A stretch of 64,000 bases of DNA from JAWVFN01 sp963696625 (GCA_963696625.1 CAVOKZ010000038.1:173707-237706); one strand, 5' to 3'. Counted from the stretch's first letter, positions 49,087-58,390 are shown. The notes: generated by a model from the letters alone, not told the origin. A program made the numbers and translations.

Positions 49087-50150
49087 TTACCGATGTAGAT
49101 GGGGGTGCCTTCGGGCACCATGTCGTAGAGCTCGATCACCTCATCGACGCGCATGCGCACGCAGCCGTGGGAGGCGGCGGTGCCGATCGAATCCGGCTGG
49201 TCGGTGCCGTGGATGCCGGCGCCGTTGTAGAAGCCCATCCAGCGCGCGACGAGCGGGTTGCCTGGGCCGGGCGGGATCGACTGCCCGGCGAGGTCACCGG
49301 CCCAGTCGGAGTTGGGGACGTGCCAGGTCGGGTTGACCTGCTTGTCGTTGATCTCGTACTCACCCTCCGGCGTCTCGAGGCCGGCCTGGCCGACGGCGAT
49401 CCCGTAGCGCTTCTTCACCTTGAGGTTCTTCCACAGCGTGAGGACGAAGTTGCCGCGGTCGATCGTGACGTAGGTCGGGTACTCGGCGGCCAGCTCCTTG
49501 GTCGTGACCTCGGGCGGGACGCGGGTGACGTCGGGCTCGACGTCGCGGTCGTAGCCCTGCTGCAGCGCGGCCTCCAAGTCGTCGTGGAGCTTCTCCTCGT
49601 CGACCTCGACCCCGTCCTCGCCCTTGGTCGGCGTGACCGAGTCGGGCCCGGGCGTGATCGTCGCGTCGACGGGATCCCGGTTGATCTCGTCGGCGATCCG
49701 CTGGACCTCGTCGTCGAGCTCGTCCTGGGAGTAGCTGATCCGCGGCGGCAGGTCCTTGTGAACCGCGCTGTCGGTCGCGTAGCGGACGAGCCGCGTCGGC
49801 AGGCCGCCCTCGCGGCTGGCATCGAGTGCCTCGTCGACCATGGCGTCCACATCGGCCTTCATGTCGAGGTCGCGCGGTGTCATGTCGTAGGTCTGGCCCT
49901 CGAATTCGACCTTGACCGGCCGCATCAGCGGCGCGACCACGCTGCGACGGATCAGCGAGCGGGCCTCGTCGGCGCTGTTGCCGCCGACGTCGATGCCGGC
50001 GATCTGCACGCCGGGGGAGATCTGGTCCTTCTTCGCGGCGTCGTAGGCGAACGCGCCGCCAACGGCGAGCACGGCGATGATCAGCACGGCGAGGCCGCCG
50101 GCCTTGGCGATCCGGGTCATCTGGCTTGTCTTCTGCTTCAGGTCGCTCAT
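49083..50150 (-). CDS. L,D-transpeptidase (YkuD) with N-terminal membrane anchor
   Basis: Wall cross-linking enzyme of 355 aa. One transmembrane helix near the N-terminus (GGLAVLIIAVLAVGGAFAY), a region like the VanW/PG-binding-4 domain (PGVQIAGIDVGGNSADEARSLI), then the catalytic YkuD domain with HGTDQPDSIG and SHGCVRM; Cys330 is the nucleophile. It makes 3-3 peptidoglycan links outside the membrane. ATG 50150 is chosen because it directly precedes the anchor. Confidence 0.9.
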   Translation of the reverse strand: MSDLKQKTSQMTRIAKAGGLAVLIIAVLAVGGAFAYDAAKKDQISPGVQIAGIDVGGNSADEARSLIRRSVVAPLMRPVKVEFEGQTYDMTPRDLDMKADVDAMVDEALDASREGGLPTRLVRYATDSAVHKDLPPRISYSQDELDDEVQRIADEINRDPVDATITPGPDSVTPTKGEDGVEVDEEKLHDDLEAALQQGYDRDVEPDVTRVPPEVTTKELAAEYPTYVTIDRGNFVLTLWKNLKVKKRYGIAVGQAGLETPEGEYEINDKQVNPTWHVPNSDWAGDLAGQSIPPGPGNPLVARWMGFYNGAGIHGTDQPDSIGTAASHGCVRMRVDEVIELYDMVPEGTPIYIGN

Positions 50151-50173
50151 CCCTACACCTTTTCTTACCCAGA

Positions 50174-50201
50174 CCGGGGTCGGACTGAAGTCAGACCCCG
50201 G
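50174..50201. promoter_or_regulatory. 28-base near-perfect palindrome upstream of the L,D-transpeptidase gene
   Basis: Nested arms CCGGGGTC...GACCCCGG and, inside, GACT-GA-AGTC, with only a g/a mismatch pair between them. It lies 24 bases from the transpeptidase ATG. It may be an operator, an mRNA hairpin or a mobile repeat; sequence alone cannot decide. Confidence 0.5.
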
Positions 50202-50350
50202 CCAAAGGCGCCTTAGAAGTCTACGTACCGGTATACGCGGCTTCGGGGCCGGTGGATCGCCGGCAAGAGGTCTTGCGCGCGATCGCACGAGCACTCCGCC
50301 CCGCCCCTCGTCCCTAGTATCTGCGCCGTGAGCGCCCGGGACGAGGACTA

Positions 50351-51064
50351 GTGCGCAGCAAGGACCAGGTCCGCCGGGCGGTCTGGAAGGCGATGGACTC
50401 CGAGGGCGTCTCGCGCTTCCCCGGCGCCGAAGGGCGGATCCCGAACTTCGCCGGCGCCAAGCTCGCCGCGCAGAAGCTGACCGACAACAAGCTCTGGAAG
50501 CGGGCCCGGACCGTGAAGGTCAACCCCGACTCGCCTCAGACCCACGCCCGCCGCTCCGCCCTCGAGGAGGGCAAGAAGGTGATCATGGCGGTGCCGCGGC
50601 TCCGCGACACCCACCCCTTCCGCCTCCTCGACCCGCGCAAGCTGAACGCGAAACAGGTGCGCGAGGCGGCGACGATCAAGGGCGCCCTCCGCCACGGCCA
50701 GGTCGTCGCCGAGGAGGAGCTGCCCGAGGTCGACTTCGTGCTCTGCGGCTCGGTCGGCGTCAATCTCAGCGGCGCCCGGATCGGCAAGGGCGGCGGCTTC
50801 TCCGACCTCGAGTACGGGCTGCTGGTCGAGGCCGGCAAGATCGACGCGCACACGATCGTCGCCACCACGGTTCACCCGATCCAGATCCTGCGCGAGCACA
50901 TCCCGATGACCGCCCACGACCTCCCGGTCGACCTGATCGTCACACCCCGCGCCGCGATCGAGGTCGAGCGCCAGTTCGACCGCCCCCGCGGGATCCTCTG
51001 GGACCACCTGCAGCCGCCGCAGATCCGCGAGATCCCGATCCTCGAAAGGATGGGCTACGCATAG
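50351..51064 (+). CDS. 5-formyltetrahydrofolate cyclo-ligase family protein
   Basis: Protein of 237 aa. The pattern SKDQVRRAVWKAMDSEGVSRFP, GKKVIMAVPRLRD, IGKGGGFSDLEYGLL and VATTVHPIQI is that of the MTHFS-like group, which recycles 5-formyl-THF to methenyl-THF using ATP. It is closer to the MTHFS-domain (long) subgroup than to classic YgfA, so the substrate is less certain. GTG 50351. Confidence 0.82.
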   Translation: MRSKDQVRRAVWKAMDSEGVSRFPGAEGRIPNFAGAKLAAQKLTDNKLWKRARTVKVNPDSPQTHARRSALEEGKKVIMAVPRLRDTHPFRLLDPRKLNAKQVREAATIKGALRHGQVVAEEELPEVDFVLCGSVGVNLSGARIGKGGGFSDLEYGLLVEAGKIDAHTIVATTVHPIQILREHIPMTAHDLPVDLIVTPRAAIEVERQFDRPRGILWDHLQPPQIREIPILERMGYA

Positions 51065-51070
51065 GTATGA

Positions 51071-51090
51071 CCGGACGCGAAGCGGAGGAC
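51071..51090. repeat. REP-like repeat, reverse partial copy
   Basis: CCGGACGCGAAGCGGAGGAC lies between the cyclo-ligase and hydrolase genes. The GGAGGAC is followed by ATGGCGTAG, a two-codon mini-ORF, ahead of the GTG start at 51102. Confidence 0.72.
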
Positions 51091-51101
51091 ATGGCGTAGT
51101 T

Positions 51102-52091
51102 GTGACGGCCGCACAACGGACCTGGTCGGAGGAGCTGCGCAAGAACGCGCGCATCCTCACCCCGCTCGCCGGCATGCCGCCGGCGACGCCCGCCGACGGC
51201 CCCGACCCCTACGGCAAGGACCACGCCGAGTGGCTCGACATCGACTGGCGCGAGCACCTGCGCTCGGCCGACGTCGTCGGCGCCCAGGTCAACTACGTCG
51301 AGATCGGCAAGGGACCGCCGGTTCTGCTCATCCACGGGCTCGGGGGCTCGTGGCAGAACTGGCTCGCCAACATCCCCCACCTCGCCGAGAAGCACCGGGT
51401 GATCGCGGTTGACCTGCCCGGCTTCGGCGCCAGCCGGCTGCCGCCGTGGGACATCTCGATCCCCGCCTACGGGCGCTTCATCCACGACTTCTGCGAAAAG
51501 GTCGAAATCGGCGGCGCGGCTGTGATCGGATCGAGCCTCGGCGGCTTCATCGCCTCCGAGCTCGCGATCACCGAGCCCGCCCGGGTCGAGCACCTGGTCC
51601 TGGTCTCCTCGGCCGGCGTCACCTGGTCGCGGGCACGGCGCGAGCCGGCCGCGGTTCTCGGCCGCATCGTGCGCGCCGCGGCGCCGCTCGCCTTCCGCTA
51701 CCAGATGGAGGGACTGCGCCGCCCCGGCCTGCGGCGGCGGGCCTACCGCGGCATGGTCCACCACCCCGAGTCACTCGACCCCCGGCTGCTGTTCGAGATA
51801 ACGCACCCGGCGCTGCGGGCGCCGGCCTTTTACGAGGCGATGACGACGCTGGTCGGCTACGACATCCGCCACCGGCTGCAGGAGATCGAGGCGCCGACGC
51901 TGATCGTCTGGGGCCGCCGGGACCGCGTCGTCCCCGCCCGCTCGGCGCCGTTCTACCGCGACCTGATCGGCGACAACGCCGAGCTCGTCGTCTTCGAGGG
52001 CTGCGGTCACCTGCCGATGCTGGAGCGCCCCGTGCGCTACAACCGCCTGATCGACAAGTTCCTCGCCGACTACGCCGATCCGACGGGGTAA
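51102..52091 (+). CDS. Alpha/beta-hydrolase
   Basis: Protein of 329 aa. The oxyanion region LLIHGLGGSWQNW, nucleophile elbow GSSLGGF (Ser), acid Asp in LIVWGRRDRVVP and a C-terminal His in GCGHLPMLERP make up a complete catalytic triad. It resembles haloalkane dehalogenase/epoxide hydrolase-like and meta-cleavage hydrolases; the substrate is unknown. GTG start. Confidence 0.85.
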   Translation: MTAAQRTWSEELRKNARILTPLAGMPPATPADGPDPYGKDHAEWLDIDWREHLRSADVVGAQVNYVEIGKGPPVLLIHGLGGSWQNWLANIPHLAEKHRVIAVDLPGFGASRLPPWDISIPAYGRFIHDFCEKVEIGGAAVIGSSLGGFIASELAITEPARVEHLVLVSSAGVTWSRARREPAAVLGRIVRAAAPLAFRYQMEGLRRPGLRRRAYRGMVHHPESLDPRLLFEITHPALRAPAFYEAMTTLVGYDIRHRLQEIEAPTLIVWGRRDRVVPARSAPFYRDLIGDNAELVVFEGCGHLPMLERPVRYNRLIDKFLADYADPTG

Positions 52092-52133
52092 CAACCCGGG
52101 CCGATACGGTCCACCCCGACCGCGCCCTCGTCC

Positions 52134-52167
52134 CGGCGGCAGCGGACGCGAAGCGGGGCAGCCGCCG
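52134..52167. repeat. REP-like hairpin, reverse copy at a convergent junction
   Basis: CGGCGGC (52134-52140) and GCCGCCG (52161-52167) pair around AGCGGACGCGAAGCGGGGCA. It sits between the convergent hydrolase and ilvD genes and could act as a bidirectional terminator. Confidence 0.75.
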
Positions 52168-52169
52168 GT

Positions 52170-53861
52170 TTATGAGACGACGGCGCCCTCGGAGGCGCTC
52201 GAGACGCCGGCCGCGTACTTGGCCATCACGCCTGAGGTGTAGAGCGGCTCAGGCGAGGAGTACTCGGCGACCCGCTTGGCGATCTCCTCGTCCGAGAGCG
52301 CGATCTCGACCTTGCGGCCGGGCACGTCGACCGAGATCTCATCGCCGTCGCGGACGGCCGCGATCGGCCCGCCCCTGGCTGCCTCCGGGGCGATGTGGCC
52401 GACCGTGAACCCGCGGGTCGCTCCCGAGAAGCGGCCGTCGGTGAGCAGTGCGACGTCCTCGCCCAGGCCCTCGCCTGAGATCGCGGCGGTGACCTGGAGC
52501 ATCTCGCGCATCCCGGGGCCGCCGTTCGGCCCCTCGTTGCGGATCACGATCACGTCGCCGGCGGAGATCTTGCCGTCCTTGACGGCGCGGAAGCACTCCT
52601 CCTCGGATTCGAAGACCTTGGCCGGGCCCGTGTGGCTCGCCTTCGTGTAGCCGGCGACCTTGGTCACGGCGCCGTCGGGGGCGAGGTTGCCGCGGAGGAT
52701 GACGAGACCGCCCGTCTCCTTCAGCGGGTCCGAGAGCGGGCGCACGACCTTCTGCCCATCGGCCTCGAGTGCCGCGTCGGCCTCCTCGCCGATCGTGCGG
52801 CCGGTGACGGTTATGCAGTCGCGGTGGAGCACCCCGGCCTCGTCCAGGCGCTTGGCGAAGACGCCGATCCCGCCCGCGTCGTTGAGGTCCTTGGCGACGT
52901 ACTGCCCCCCCGGCTTCAGGTCGCCGAGAAGCGGCGTGCGCTCGGAGATCGCGTCGAAGTCGTCGATGTCGAGCTCGATGCCCGCCTCGCGGGCGACCGC
53001 GAGCATGTGCAGCACGATGTTCGTCGACCCGCCCGACATCGCCGCGCTGGCGATCGCGTTCTCGATCGACTCGCGGGTGATGATCTCGCTCGGCTTCAGA
53101 TCCGCCTCGAGCACCTCCATGATCAGCTCGCCGACGCGCTCCGAGACCGTCTGGCGCTGCTCGGCGACCGCGGGGACCATCCCCGAGCCCATCGGGGCGA
53201 TGCCGAGGATCTCGAAGGCCGTCGCCATCGTGTTTGCGGTGAACATGCCGCCGCAGGCGCCGGGGCCGGGGCTGGCGACGTCCTCGAGCGAGGTCAGCTC
53301 CTCCTCGGTCATGTCGCCCTTCTCGTAGGCGCCGACCGCCTCGAAGATGTCCTGGATCGTCACGTCCTTGTCGTGCCAGCGGCCCGGGAGGATCGAGCCG
53401 CCGTAGAGCAGGATCGCCGGCGCGTCGATGCGCTGGAGCGCCATCACGCAGCCGGGAATCGTCTTGTCGCAGGCGCAGATCGCGACCAGCGCGTCGAACT
53501 GGTAGCCGCGGGCCGCCAGCTCGATCGAGTCGGCGATCACCTCGCGGCTGACCAGCGAGGCCTTCATTCCCTGGGTGCCCATCGTCACCCCGTCGGAGAT
53601 CGCGACCGTGTTGAACTCCATCGGCGTGCCGCCGGCGGCGCGAACGCCCTCCTTCACCTTCTCGGCCACCCCGCGGAGGTGGAAGTTGCAGGGCATCGCC
53701 TCGATCCAGGTGTTGGCGATCCCGATGATCGGCTTCTTCAGGTCGGAGTCGTCGAACCCGATCCCCTTCATATAGGCGCGCGCGTGGGCGCGGTCGGGGC
53801 CGTCGAAGACGACGGAGCTGCGGGCTCGGGTGTTGGTGCCGTTGGTAGTGGTGGTGTTCAT
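52170..53861 (-). CDS. ilvD: Dihydroxy-acid dehydratase
   Basis: Fe-S enzyme of branched-chain amino acid synthesis, 563 aa. Cluster cysteines are in AMPCNFHL, AICACDKTIPGC and GPGACGGMF; VVIRNEGPNGGPGMREML and LLTDGRFSGATRGF are the C-terminal signatures. The ATG at 53861 starts a Thr-rich lead before SSVVFDGPDRAHARAYMKGIGF. Its start overlaps the stop of the preceding hypothetical gene by 4 bp. Confidence 0.96.
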   Translation of the reverse strand: MNTTTTNGTNTRARSSVVFDGPDRAHARAYMKGIGFDDSDLKKPIIGIANTWIEAMPCNFHLRGVAEKVKEGVRAAGGTPMEFNTVAISDGVTMGTQGMKASLVSREVIADSIELAARGYQFDALVAICACDKTIPGCVMALQRIDAPAILLYGGSILPGRWHDKDVTIQDIFEAVGAYEKGDMTEEELTSLEDVASPGPGACGGMFTANTMATAFEILGIAPMGSGMVPAVAEQRQTVSERVGELIMEVLEADLKPSEIITRESIENAIASAAMSGGSTNIVLHMLAVAREAGIELDIDDFDAISERTPLLGDLKPGGQYVAKDLNDAGGIGVFAKRLDEAGVLHRDCITVTGRTIGEEADAALEADGQKVVRPLSDPLKETGGLVILRGNLAPDGAVTKVAGYTKASHTGPAKVFESEEECFRAVKDGKISAGDVIVIRNEGPNGGPGMREMLQVTAAISGEGLGEDVALLTDGRFSGATRGFTVGHIAPEAARGGPIAAVRDGDEISVDVPGRKVEIALSDEEIAKRVAEYSSPEPLYTSGVMAKYAAGVSSASEGAVVS

Positions 53862-54253
53862 GCTTGCTGTCTCGCCCTCCATAGCTCGTATGTGCGTAGG
53901 TCCTTGCGCAGCTGGCCGGGATCCATCTGGCGGCCCGGGCGATCCATGTTTGCGGTCTCGATCAACCCGCGCTCGTCGGCGGTCAGCGACATCCATTTGG
54001 CGAGCACGTCGTCGGCGTCAGGCAGCTCGGGGCCGGCCTCGTCGCCGTGGTCCTCGAACCTCACGCAGTACTCGTTCAGCACCTCACCCGTCCTCGCGTC
54101 ATAGGCGACGACCGGCCGGTGCGGGTAGAGCAGGTAGCCGTACTCCTCACCCGGCACGCAGACGAAGCCGAGCGCCTGGAACATCGCCAGCGCTTCCTCT
54201 CCGGCGACCGAGCCGAGTAGCTGCTCGGCGCGGCGATCGCGAACGGCGCTCAT
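53858..54253 (-). CDS. Conserved hypothetical protein, coupled to ilvD
   Basis: Not recognised. Protein of 131 aa, acidic and probably globular (GEEALAMFQALGFVCVPGEEYGYLLYPHRPVVAYDARTGEVLNEYCVRFED). It overlaps ilvD by 4 bp and the upstream hypothetical gene by 4 bp, so all three are co-translated; a link to branched-chain synthesis is possible but unsupported. Confidence 0.65.
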   Translation of the reverse strand: MSAVRDRRAEQLLGSVAGEEALAMFQALGFVCVPGEEYGYLLYPHRPVVAYDARTGEVLNEYCVRFEDHGDEAGPELPDADDVLAKWMSLTADERGLIETANMDRPGRQMDPGQLRKDLRTYELWRARQQA

Positions 54254-54498
54254 CGGCCGCCCGCCGCCGCGGGGAAGAAGATGACCCGCTCGGCGTCGCG
54301 AGGGACCTCGTCGAAGAAGCGCACCATCGTCGCCTCGCGGCGGCCGTTTCGCTCCTCGTGCGGAACCACCGCGCACATCCCGAGCTCGAGCTGGCGGCGG
54401 AACTCCTCGACCAGGCGCTCCTCGTCCTCGGCCAGCTCGCGATCGCCCTCGGCGAGCAGGAGGTCGCCGTGACCCGGGGTCATGCGCACGAGCTGCAT
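54250..54498 (-). CDS. Small hypothetical protein
   Basis: Not recognised. Protein of 82 aa, rich in Glu/Arg (AEDEERLVEEFRRQLELGMCAVVPHEERNGRREATMVRFFDEVPRDAERVIFFPAAAGG); the ending resembles a multifunctional-ubiquitin-like beta hairpin, but no family can be named. First gene of the unit leading into ilvD. Confidence 0.6.
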   Translation of the reverse strand: MQLVRMTPGHGDLLLAEGDRELAEDEERLVEEFRRQLELGMCAVVPHEERNGRREATMVRFFDEVPRDAERVIFFPAAAGGR

Positions 54499-54518
54499 GT
54501 GACGATTATTACCGACGG

Positions 54519-55313
54519 TTAGCGTGACCCGAGTTCGTCGATCCCCAATGCGTCGACCGGCCCGGCGCCGGCGCCGAGGTCGCGGCGCCCGGCGGCGACC
54601 GCCTCGGCCGCGATCTCGCGGGCGCGGCGGGCCGCGACCAGAGGGCTCGCGCCCCAGGCCAGGGTCGCCGCCAGCGCCGAGGAATGGGTGCAGCCCGAGC
54701 CGTGGGCGGCGCCGTCAGGGTGGCGTGGGCCCTCGAGCCGCACGACCTGCTCGCCGTCGAAGAAGAGGTCGGCGCCGTCCTCGGCGTGGCCGCCGGTGAC
54801 CACCGCGACGCCGGGGCCGAGCCCGTGCACGGCGCGTGCGAGCTGCTCGGGATCGGCGTCACCCAGGCTGGTCAGCGCCCGGGCCTCGGGAATGTTCGGC
54901 GTCGCCACGGCGGCGAGCGGCAGCACCCGCTTCACCAGCGCCTGCACCGCCCCCTCGTCGAGCAGGACCGCCCCCGACTCGGAGACCATCACCGGATCGA
55001 CGACGATCGGGGCGTCGCCGGTGAGGCGGAGCGCCTCTACCACGGCCTCGATCGTCACCTCGTCGCCGAGCATCCCGACCTTGACGGCGTCGACGCCGAT
55101 GTCCTCGACCACGGCCCGGACCTGGTCGAGGATGATCTCGGGCGGAATCGCGTGCACGGCCTCGACCCCAACCGTGTTCTGGGCGGTGATCGCGGTGATC
55201 GCCGATGTCCCGTGCACGCCGCAGCGCGCAAACGCCTTGAGGTCGGCCTGGATTCCGGCGCCGCCGCCGGAGTCCGAGCCGGCGATCGTGATCGCGGTCT
55301 TGGTCTCGGTCAC
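54519..55313 (-). CDS. thiD: Hydroxymethylpyrimidine/phosphomethylpyrimidine kinase
   Basis: Thiamine-pathway kinase of 264 aa. Ribokinase-like motifs: AGSDSGGGAGIQADLKAFARCGVHGTSAITAITAQNT, VDPVMVSESG, TPNIPEARAL and the catalytic GAAHGSGCTHSSALAA. GTG start at 55313, ten bases after dprA. No TPP riboswitch is apparent in the short gap. Confidence 0.94.
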   Translation of the reverse strand: MTETKTAITIAGSDSGGGAGIQADLKAFARCGVHGTSAITAITAQNTVGVEAVHAIPPEIILDQVRAVVEDIGVDAVKVGMLGDEVTIEAVVEALRLTGDAPIVVDPVMVSESGAVLLDEGAVQALVKRVLPLAAVATPNIPEARALTSLGDADPEQLARAVHGLGPGVAVVTGGHAEDGADLFFDGEQVVRLEGPRHPDGAAHGSGCTHSSALAATLAWGASPLVAARRAREIAAEAVAAGRRDLGAGAGPVDALGIDELGSR

Positions 55314-55322
55314 CCGGAGAGC

Positions 55323-56411
55323 TTATGCAGCAGCGACGTAGCGGCCCGAGGCGGCCTTGACCGCGCCTGCAAGCTCGAGTGCCGACAGCGCCGCGACCGC
55401 CTCGCCGACCTCCATCCCGGAGGCCGCGGCGACCGCGTCGGGCGTCTCGTGGCCGAGCTCGACCAGCTCGAGGATCGCCTCCTGCTCGGCGCTGAGCGCC
55501 GCCCTCCCCCGCTCCGCCTGCCGCACGCCCGGCCCGAGCATCGCGTCGAGGACGTCCTGGGCGCCGCGAACGACGATCGCGCCGTCGGCGAGCAGGCCGT
55601 TCGTCCCCTCCGAGATGCGGGCGCCGATGCGGCCCGGCACCGCGCCGACGTCGCGGCCGAGGTCGCTCGCCATGCGGGCGGTGATCAGCGAGCCCGAGCC
55701 GGCCGCGGCCTCGACCACGACCGTCATCCGCCCGAGCGCGGCCATGATCCGGTTGCGGGCCGGGAACGACCAGCGGTGCGGCCGGGTGCCGGGCGGCAGC
55801 TCGGAGATCGTCAGGCCGTGCTCGGCTATGCGATCGCTGAGGCGGTCGGCGCTCGGCGGGTGGACGACGTCGGGGCCGCAGCCGAAAACCGCGACCGTCA
55901 GCCCGCCCGCATCGAGGGCCCCCTCGTGGGCGCAGGAGTCGATGCCCCGCGCCATGCCGCTGATCACGGTCAGTCCCGCCGCGGCGAGCTCGGCCGCCAG
56001 CGATCGCGCGACCTCGCGGCCATAGGAGCTGGCGCGGCGGGCTCCGACGACGGTGACCGAGGTGCCGAAATCGAGGCGGTCGAGGACGCCCGGATCGCCG
56101 CGCCCGAGCAGCGCCGGCGGCGATTGCGGGTCGCCGAGCAGCGGCCGCGGGTAGCGCGGGTCGTCGCGGCAGCAGGCCCAGATTCCGCCGGCGCGCATCG
56201 AGGCACGGACGTCCGCAACGTCGCGGTCGGAGATTGCGCCGAGCAGCGCCGCCGACTTCTTCGGCGCGATCGCCTCGACCAGATTCTCGTCTGAGAGGGC
56301 GAGCAGCTCCGGCGTCCTCTTCCCCGGCGCATCCTCGGCCGCGACCTCGATCAGCGGCGCCATCAGCCCGACCAGCATCGAGCGCCGCAGGCAGCGATCG
56401 CAGCAGATCAC
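55323..56411 (-). CDS. dprA: DNA-processing protein DprA
   Basis: Single-stranded-DNA-binding, RecA-loading protein for transformation, 362 aa. The Rossmann core is visible: VTVVGARRASSYGREVARSLAAELAAAGLTVISGMARGIDSCAHEGAL, then VFGCGPDVVHP, SELPPGTRPHRWSFPARNRIMAAL and SGSLITARMA. An N-terminal helical region starts with a small Cys cluster (VICCDRC), and the C-terminus has a winged-helix-like domain. GTG 56411 overlaps the comM stop by 4 bp. Confidence 0.94.
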   Translation of the reverse strand: MICCDRCLRRSMLVGLMAPLIEVAAEDAPGKRTPELLALSDENLVEAIAPKKSAALLGAISDRDVADVRASMRAGGIWACCRDDPRYPRPLLGDPQSPPALLGRGDPGVLDRLDFGTSVTVVGARRASSYGREVARSLAAELAAAGLTVISGMARGIDSCAHEGALDAGGLTVAVFGCGPDVVHPPSADRLSDRIAEHGLTISELPPGTRPHRWSFPARNRIMAALGRMTVVVEAAAGSGSLITARMASDLGRDVGAVPGRIGARISEGTNGLLADGAIVVRGAQDVLDAMLGPGVRQAERGRAALSAEQEAILELVELGHETPDAVAAASGMEVGEAVAALSALELAGAVKAASGRYVAAA

Positions 56412-57898
56412 GGCTGCTCGTCGCGGCGCCGATAGGTCAGCGCCTCGGCGACGTGCTCCGTCTCGATCGTCTCCGCGGCGCCGAGGTCGGCGATCGTGCG
56501 GGCGACGCGCAGCGTGCGGTCCCAGCCGCGGCCGCTGAGCGCCATCCGCGTGCGGCTGCCGGCCAGAAGGGTTCGCGCCTGCGGTGTGACCTCGCAGGCC
56601 TTGGTCTCTGCGGCGCCCATCTCGGCGTTGGAACGGCCCTCGCCGAGCCGAGCAGCCATGCGCTCGCGGGCCGCCTCGACCCGGGCGCGGACCGCATCCG
56701 AGTCCTCGCCGCCGTCGCCGGCCAGCGCCTCGGAGTCCGGCTGGTCGACCTGGAGCTGGAGGTCGATGCGGTCGGCGAGGGCCCCGCTGAGCTTTGCGTT
56801 GTAGCCGCGGACCGACCCCGGCGTGCACTCGCAGTCGCCCGAGTCCGGCCCGCGGCCGCAGGGGCAGGGGTTGGCCGCGGCGATCAGGGTGAAGCGGCAG
56901 GGGAAGCTGAGGGTGCTGACGGCGCGGGCGATAGTGACGCGGCCCTCCTCGAGCGGCTGGCGCAGCGCCTCGAGCGCCGGCCGGGTGAACTCGGAGAGCT
57001 CGTCGAGGAAGAGCACGCCGCGGTGGGCGAGCGTCACCTCGCCGGCTCTCGGCGGCGAGCCGCCGCCGACCAGCCCCGCTGGGGAGACGGTGTGGTGCGG
57101 CGCCCGGAAGGGGCGCCGCGTGACGAGCCCACGTGGGCCGCGTCCGGTGGCGCTCGCGATCCTGGTCGCCTCGAGAGCCTCGGCGCGATCGAGCGCCGGC
57201 ATGATCGACGGCAGTCGCATCGCCGCCAGGGTCTTGCCTGCTCCCGGGGGCCCGACCATCAGCAGGTTGTGGCCACCGGCGGCGGCGATCTCGAGCGCCC
57301 GCCGCAGCGCCGGCTGGCCGCGGAGGTCGGCGAGGTCGGGCAGGGGTGGGCCGCCGTTGCGGCTCGGAGGCGGCGGCAGCGCTCGGGGCAGGTCCGCATC
57401 CAACAGCGGCAGCTCGCCGATGCGTGTGAGCGGCACGACCTCGAGGCCGCTGACCAGCGCCGCCTCCGGTGCGTCGCGCTCCGCCACGCCGATTCCGCCG
57501 AGCCCGTCTGCACGCGCTCCCTCGGCCATCGCCAGCGCTCCCGGCACGGGACGAATCAAACCGTCGAGGGCCAGCTCACCCGCGAGGGCGAAGCGGTCGA
57601 GGGTGCTCTGGGGCAGCTGCTGCGACGCCGCGAGCAGCGCCGCCGCGATCGCGAGGTCGAACCGCGGCCCGACCTTGGGCAGGTCGGCAGGCGCCAGGTT
57701 GGCGGTGATCCGCTGCATCGGAAACTGGAACCCCGAGTTGACGAGCGCCGCCCGCACCCGCTCGCGTGACTCGCGCACCGCCGTGTCCGGGAGACCGACG
57801 ATCTGGAAAGCGGGCAGCCCGCGGTGGACGTCGACTTCGACCTTGACCGTGCTCGCCTCGACGCCCAGGAGCGCGAATGTGAAGGCGTGGGCGAGCAC
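56408..57898 (-). CDS. comM: YifB/ComM family Mg-chelatase-like AAA+ ATPase
   Basis: Protein of 496 aa. The Lon-like N-terminal domain (VKVEVDVHRGLPAFQIVGLPDTAVRESRERVRAAL) is followed by an AAA+ domain with Walker A MVGPPGAGKTLAA and Walker B RGVLFLDELSEF, and the Mg-chelatase C-terminal domain. ComM is a helicase assisting branch migration in natural transformation. GTG 57898 gives the normal family N-terminus (LAHAFTFALLGVEA). Coupled to dprA. Confidence 0.93.
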   Translation of the reverse strand: MLAHAFTFALLGVEASTVKVEVDVHRGLPAFQIVGLPDTAVRESRERVRAALVNSGFQFPMQRITANLAPADLPKVGPRFDLAIAAALLAASQQLPQSTLDRFALAGELALDGLIRPVPGALAMAEGARADGLGGIGVAERDAPEAALVSGLEVVPLTRIGELPLLDADLPRALPPPPSRNGGPPLPDLADLRGQPALRRALEIAAAGGHNLLMVGPPGAGKTLAAMRLPSIMPALDRAEALEATRIASATGRGPRGLVTRRPFRAPHHTVSPAGLVGGGSPPRAGEVTLAHRGVLFLDELSEFTRPALEALRQPLEEGRVTIARAVSTLSFPCRFTLIAAANPCPCGRGPDSGDCECTPGSVRGYNAKLSGALADRIDLQLQVDQPDSEALAGDGGEDSDAVRARVEAARERMAARLGEGRSNAEMGAAETKACEVTPQARTLLAGSRTRMALSGRGWDRTLRVARTIADLGAAETIETEHVAEALTYRRRDEQP

Positions 57899-58015
57899 GC
57901 TGCGAAACCTAGGGGCGACGCTCGGGCGCCTCGCGCGGCGAATGTGACGAGATCGCGACGCTCTCGACTCGCCCGCCGCGCCCCCGGCCCAGCGAGGGCC
58001 GCGACGGTGGCGGGC

Positions 58016-58390
58016 ATGACGATCGCTCGCCAGAGACTCGGGGCCCGCGGCGAGCAACTCGCTGCCTCCCGGCTCGCCAACGCCGGCTGGCGGATCATCG
58101 CCCGCAATGCGCGCACCCGCTACGGCGAGCTCGACATCGTCGCTCTCGACGGCCGCGACCTCGTCTTCGTCGAGGTCAAGGCGACCCGGACCGGCGCTCC
58201 AATCGGCCCCGAGCGCCCGGTGCTCGCCGTCGGACGCCAGAAGCAGCTGCGCCTGCGCCGTCTTGCCGGCGCCTACCTCGGCGATCGCCCTCCCCTCCCC
58301 TACTTCGCCGAGATCCGCTTCGACGTGATCGGGATCAGCTTCGACGGCTCAGGCGTCGCCGGCTACGAGCACATCGAGGGCGCGTTCTAA
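58016..58390 (+). CDS. UPF0102/YraN-family nuclease-like protein
   Basis: Protein of 124 aa with the YraN pattern: RLGARGEQLAASRLANAGWRIIARNARTRYGELDIVALDGRDLVFVEVKAT. The E..D..EVK residues are a predicted restriction-endonuclease-like active site; function unknown. In many genomes it sits in line with rnhB and comM, whereas here it is on the opposite strand. Its stop overlaps the convergent nitroreductase-family gene by 4 bp. Confidence 0.88.
   Translation: MTIARQRLGARGEQLAASRLANAGWRIIARNARTRYGELDIVALDGRDLVFVEVKATRTGAPIGPERPVLAVGRQKQLRLRRLAGAYLGDRPPLPYFAEIRFDVIGISFDGSGVAGYEHIEGAF

Noticed and set aside
55314..55322. TPP riboswitch for thiD
   Set aside because: thiD follows dprA by nine bases; there is no room for one.
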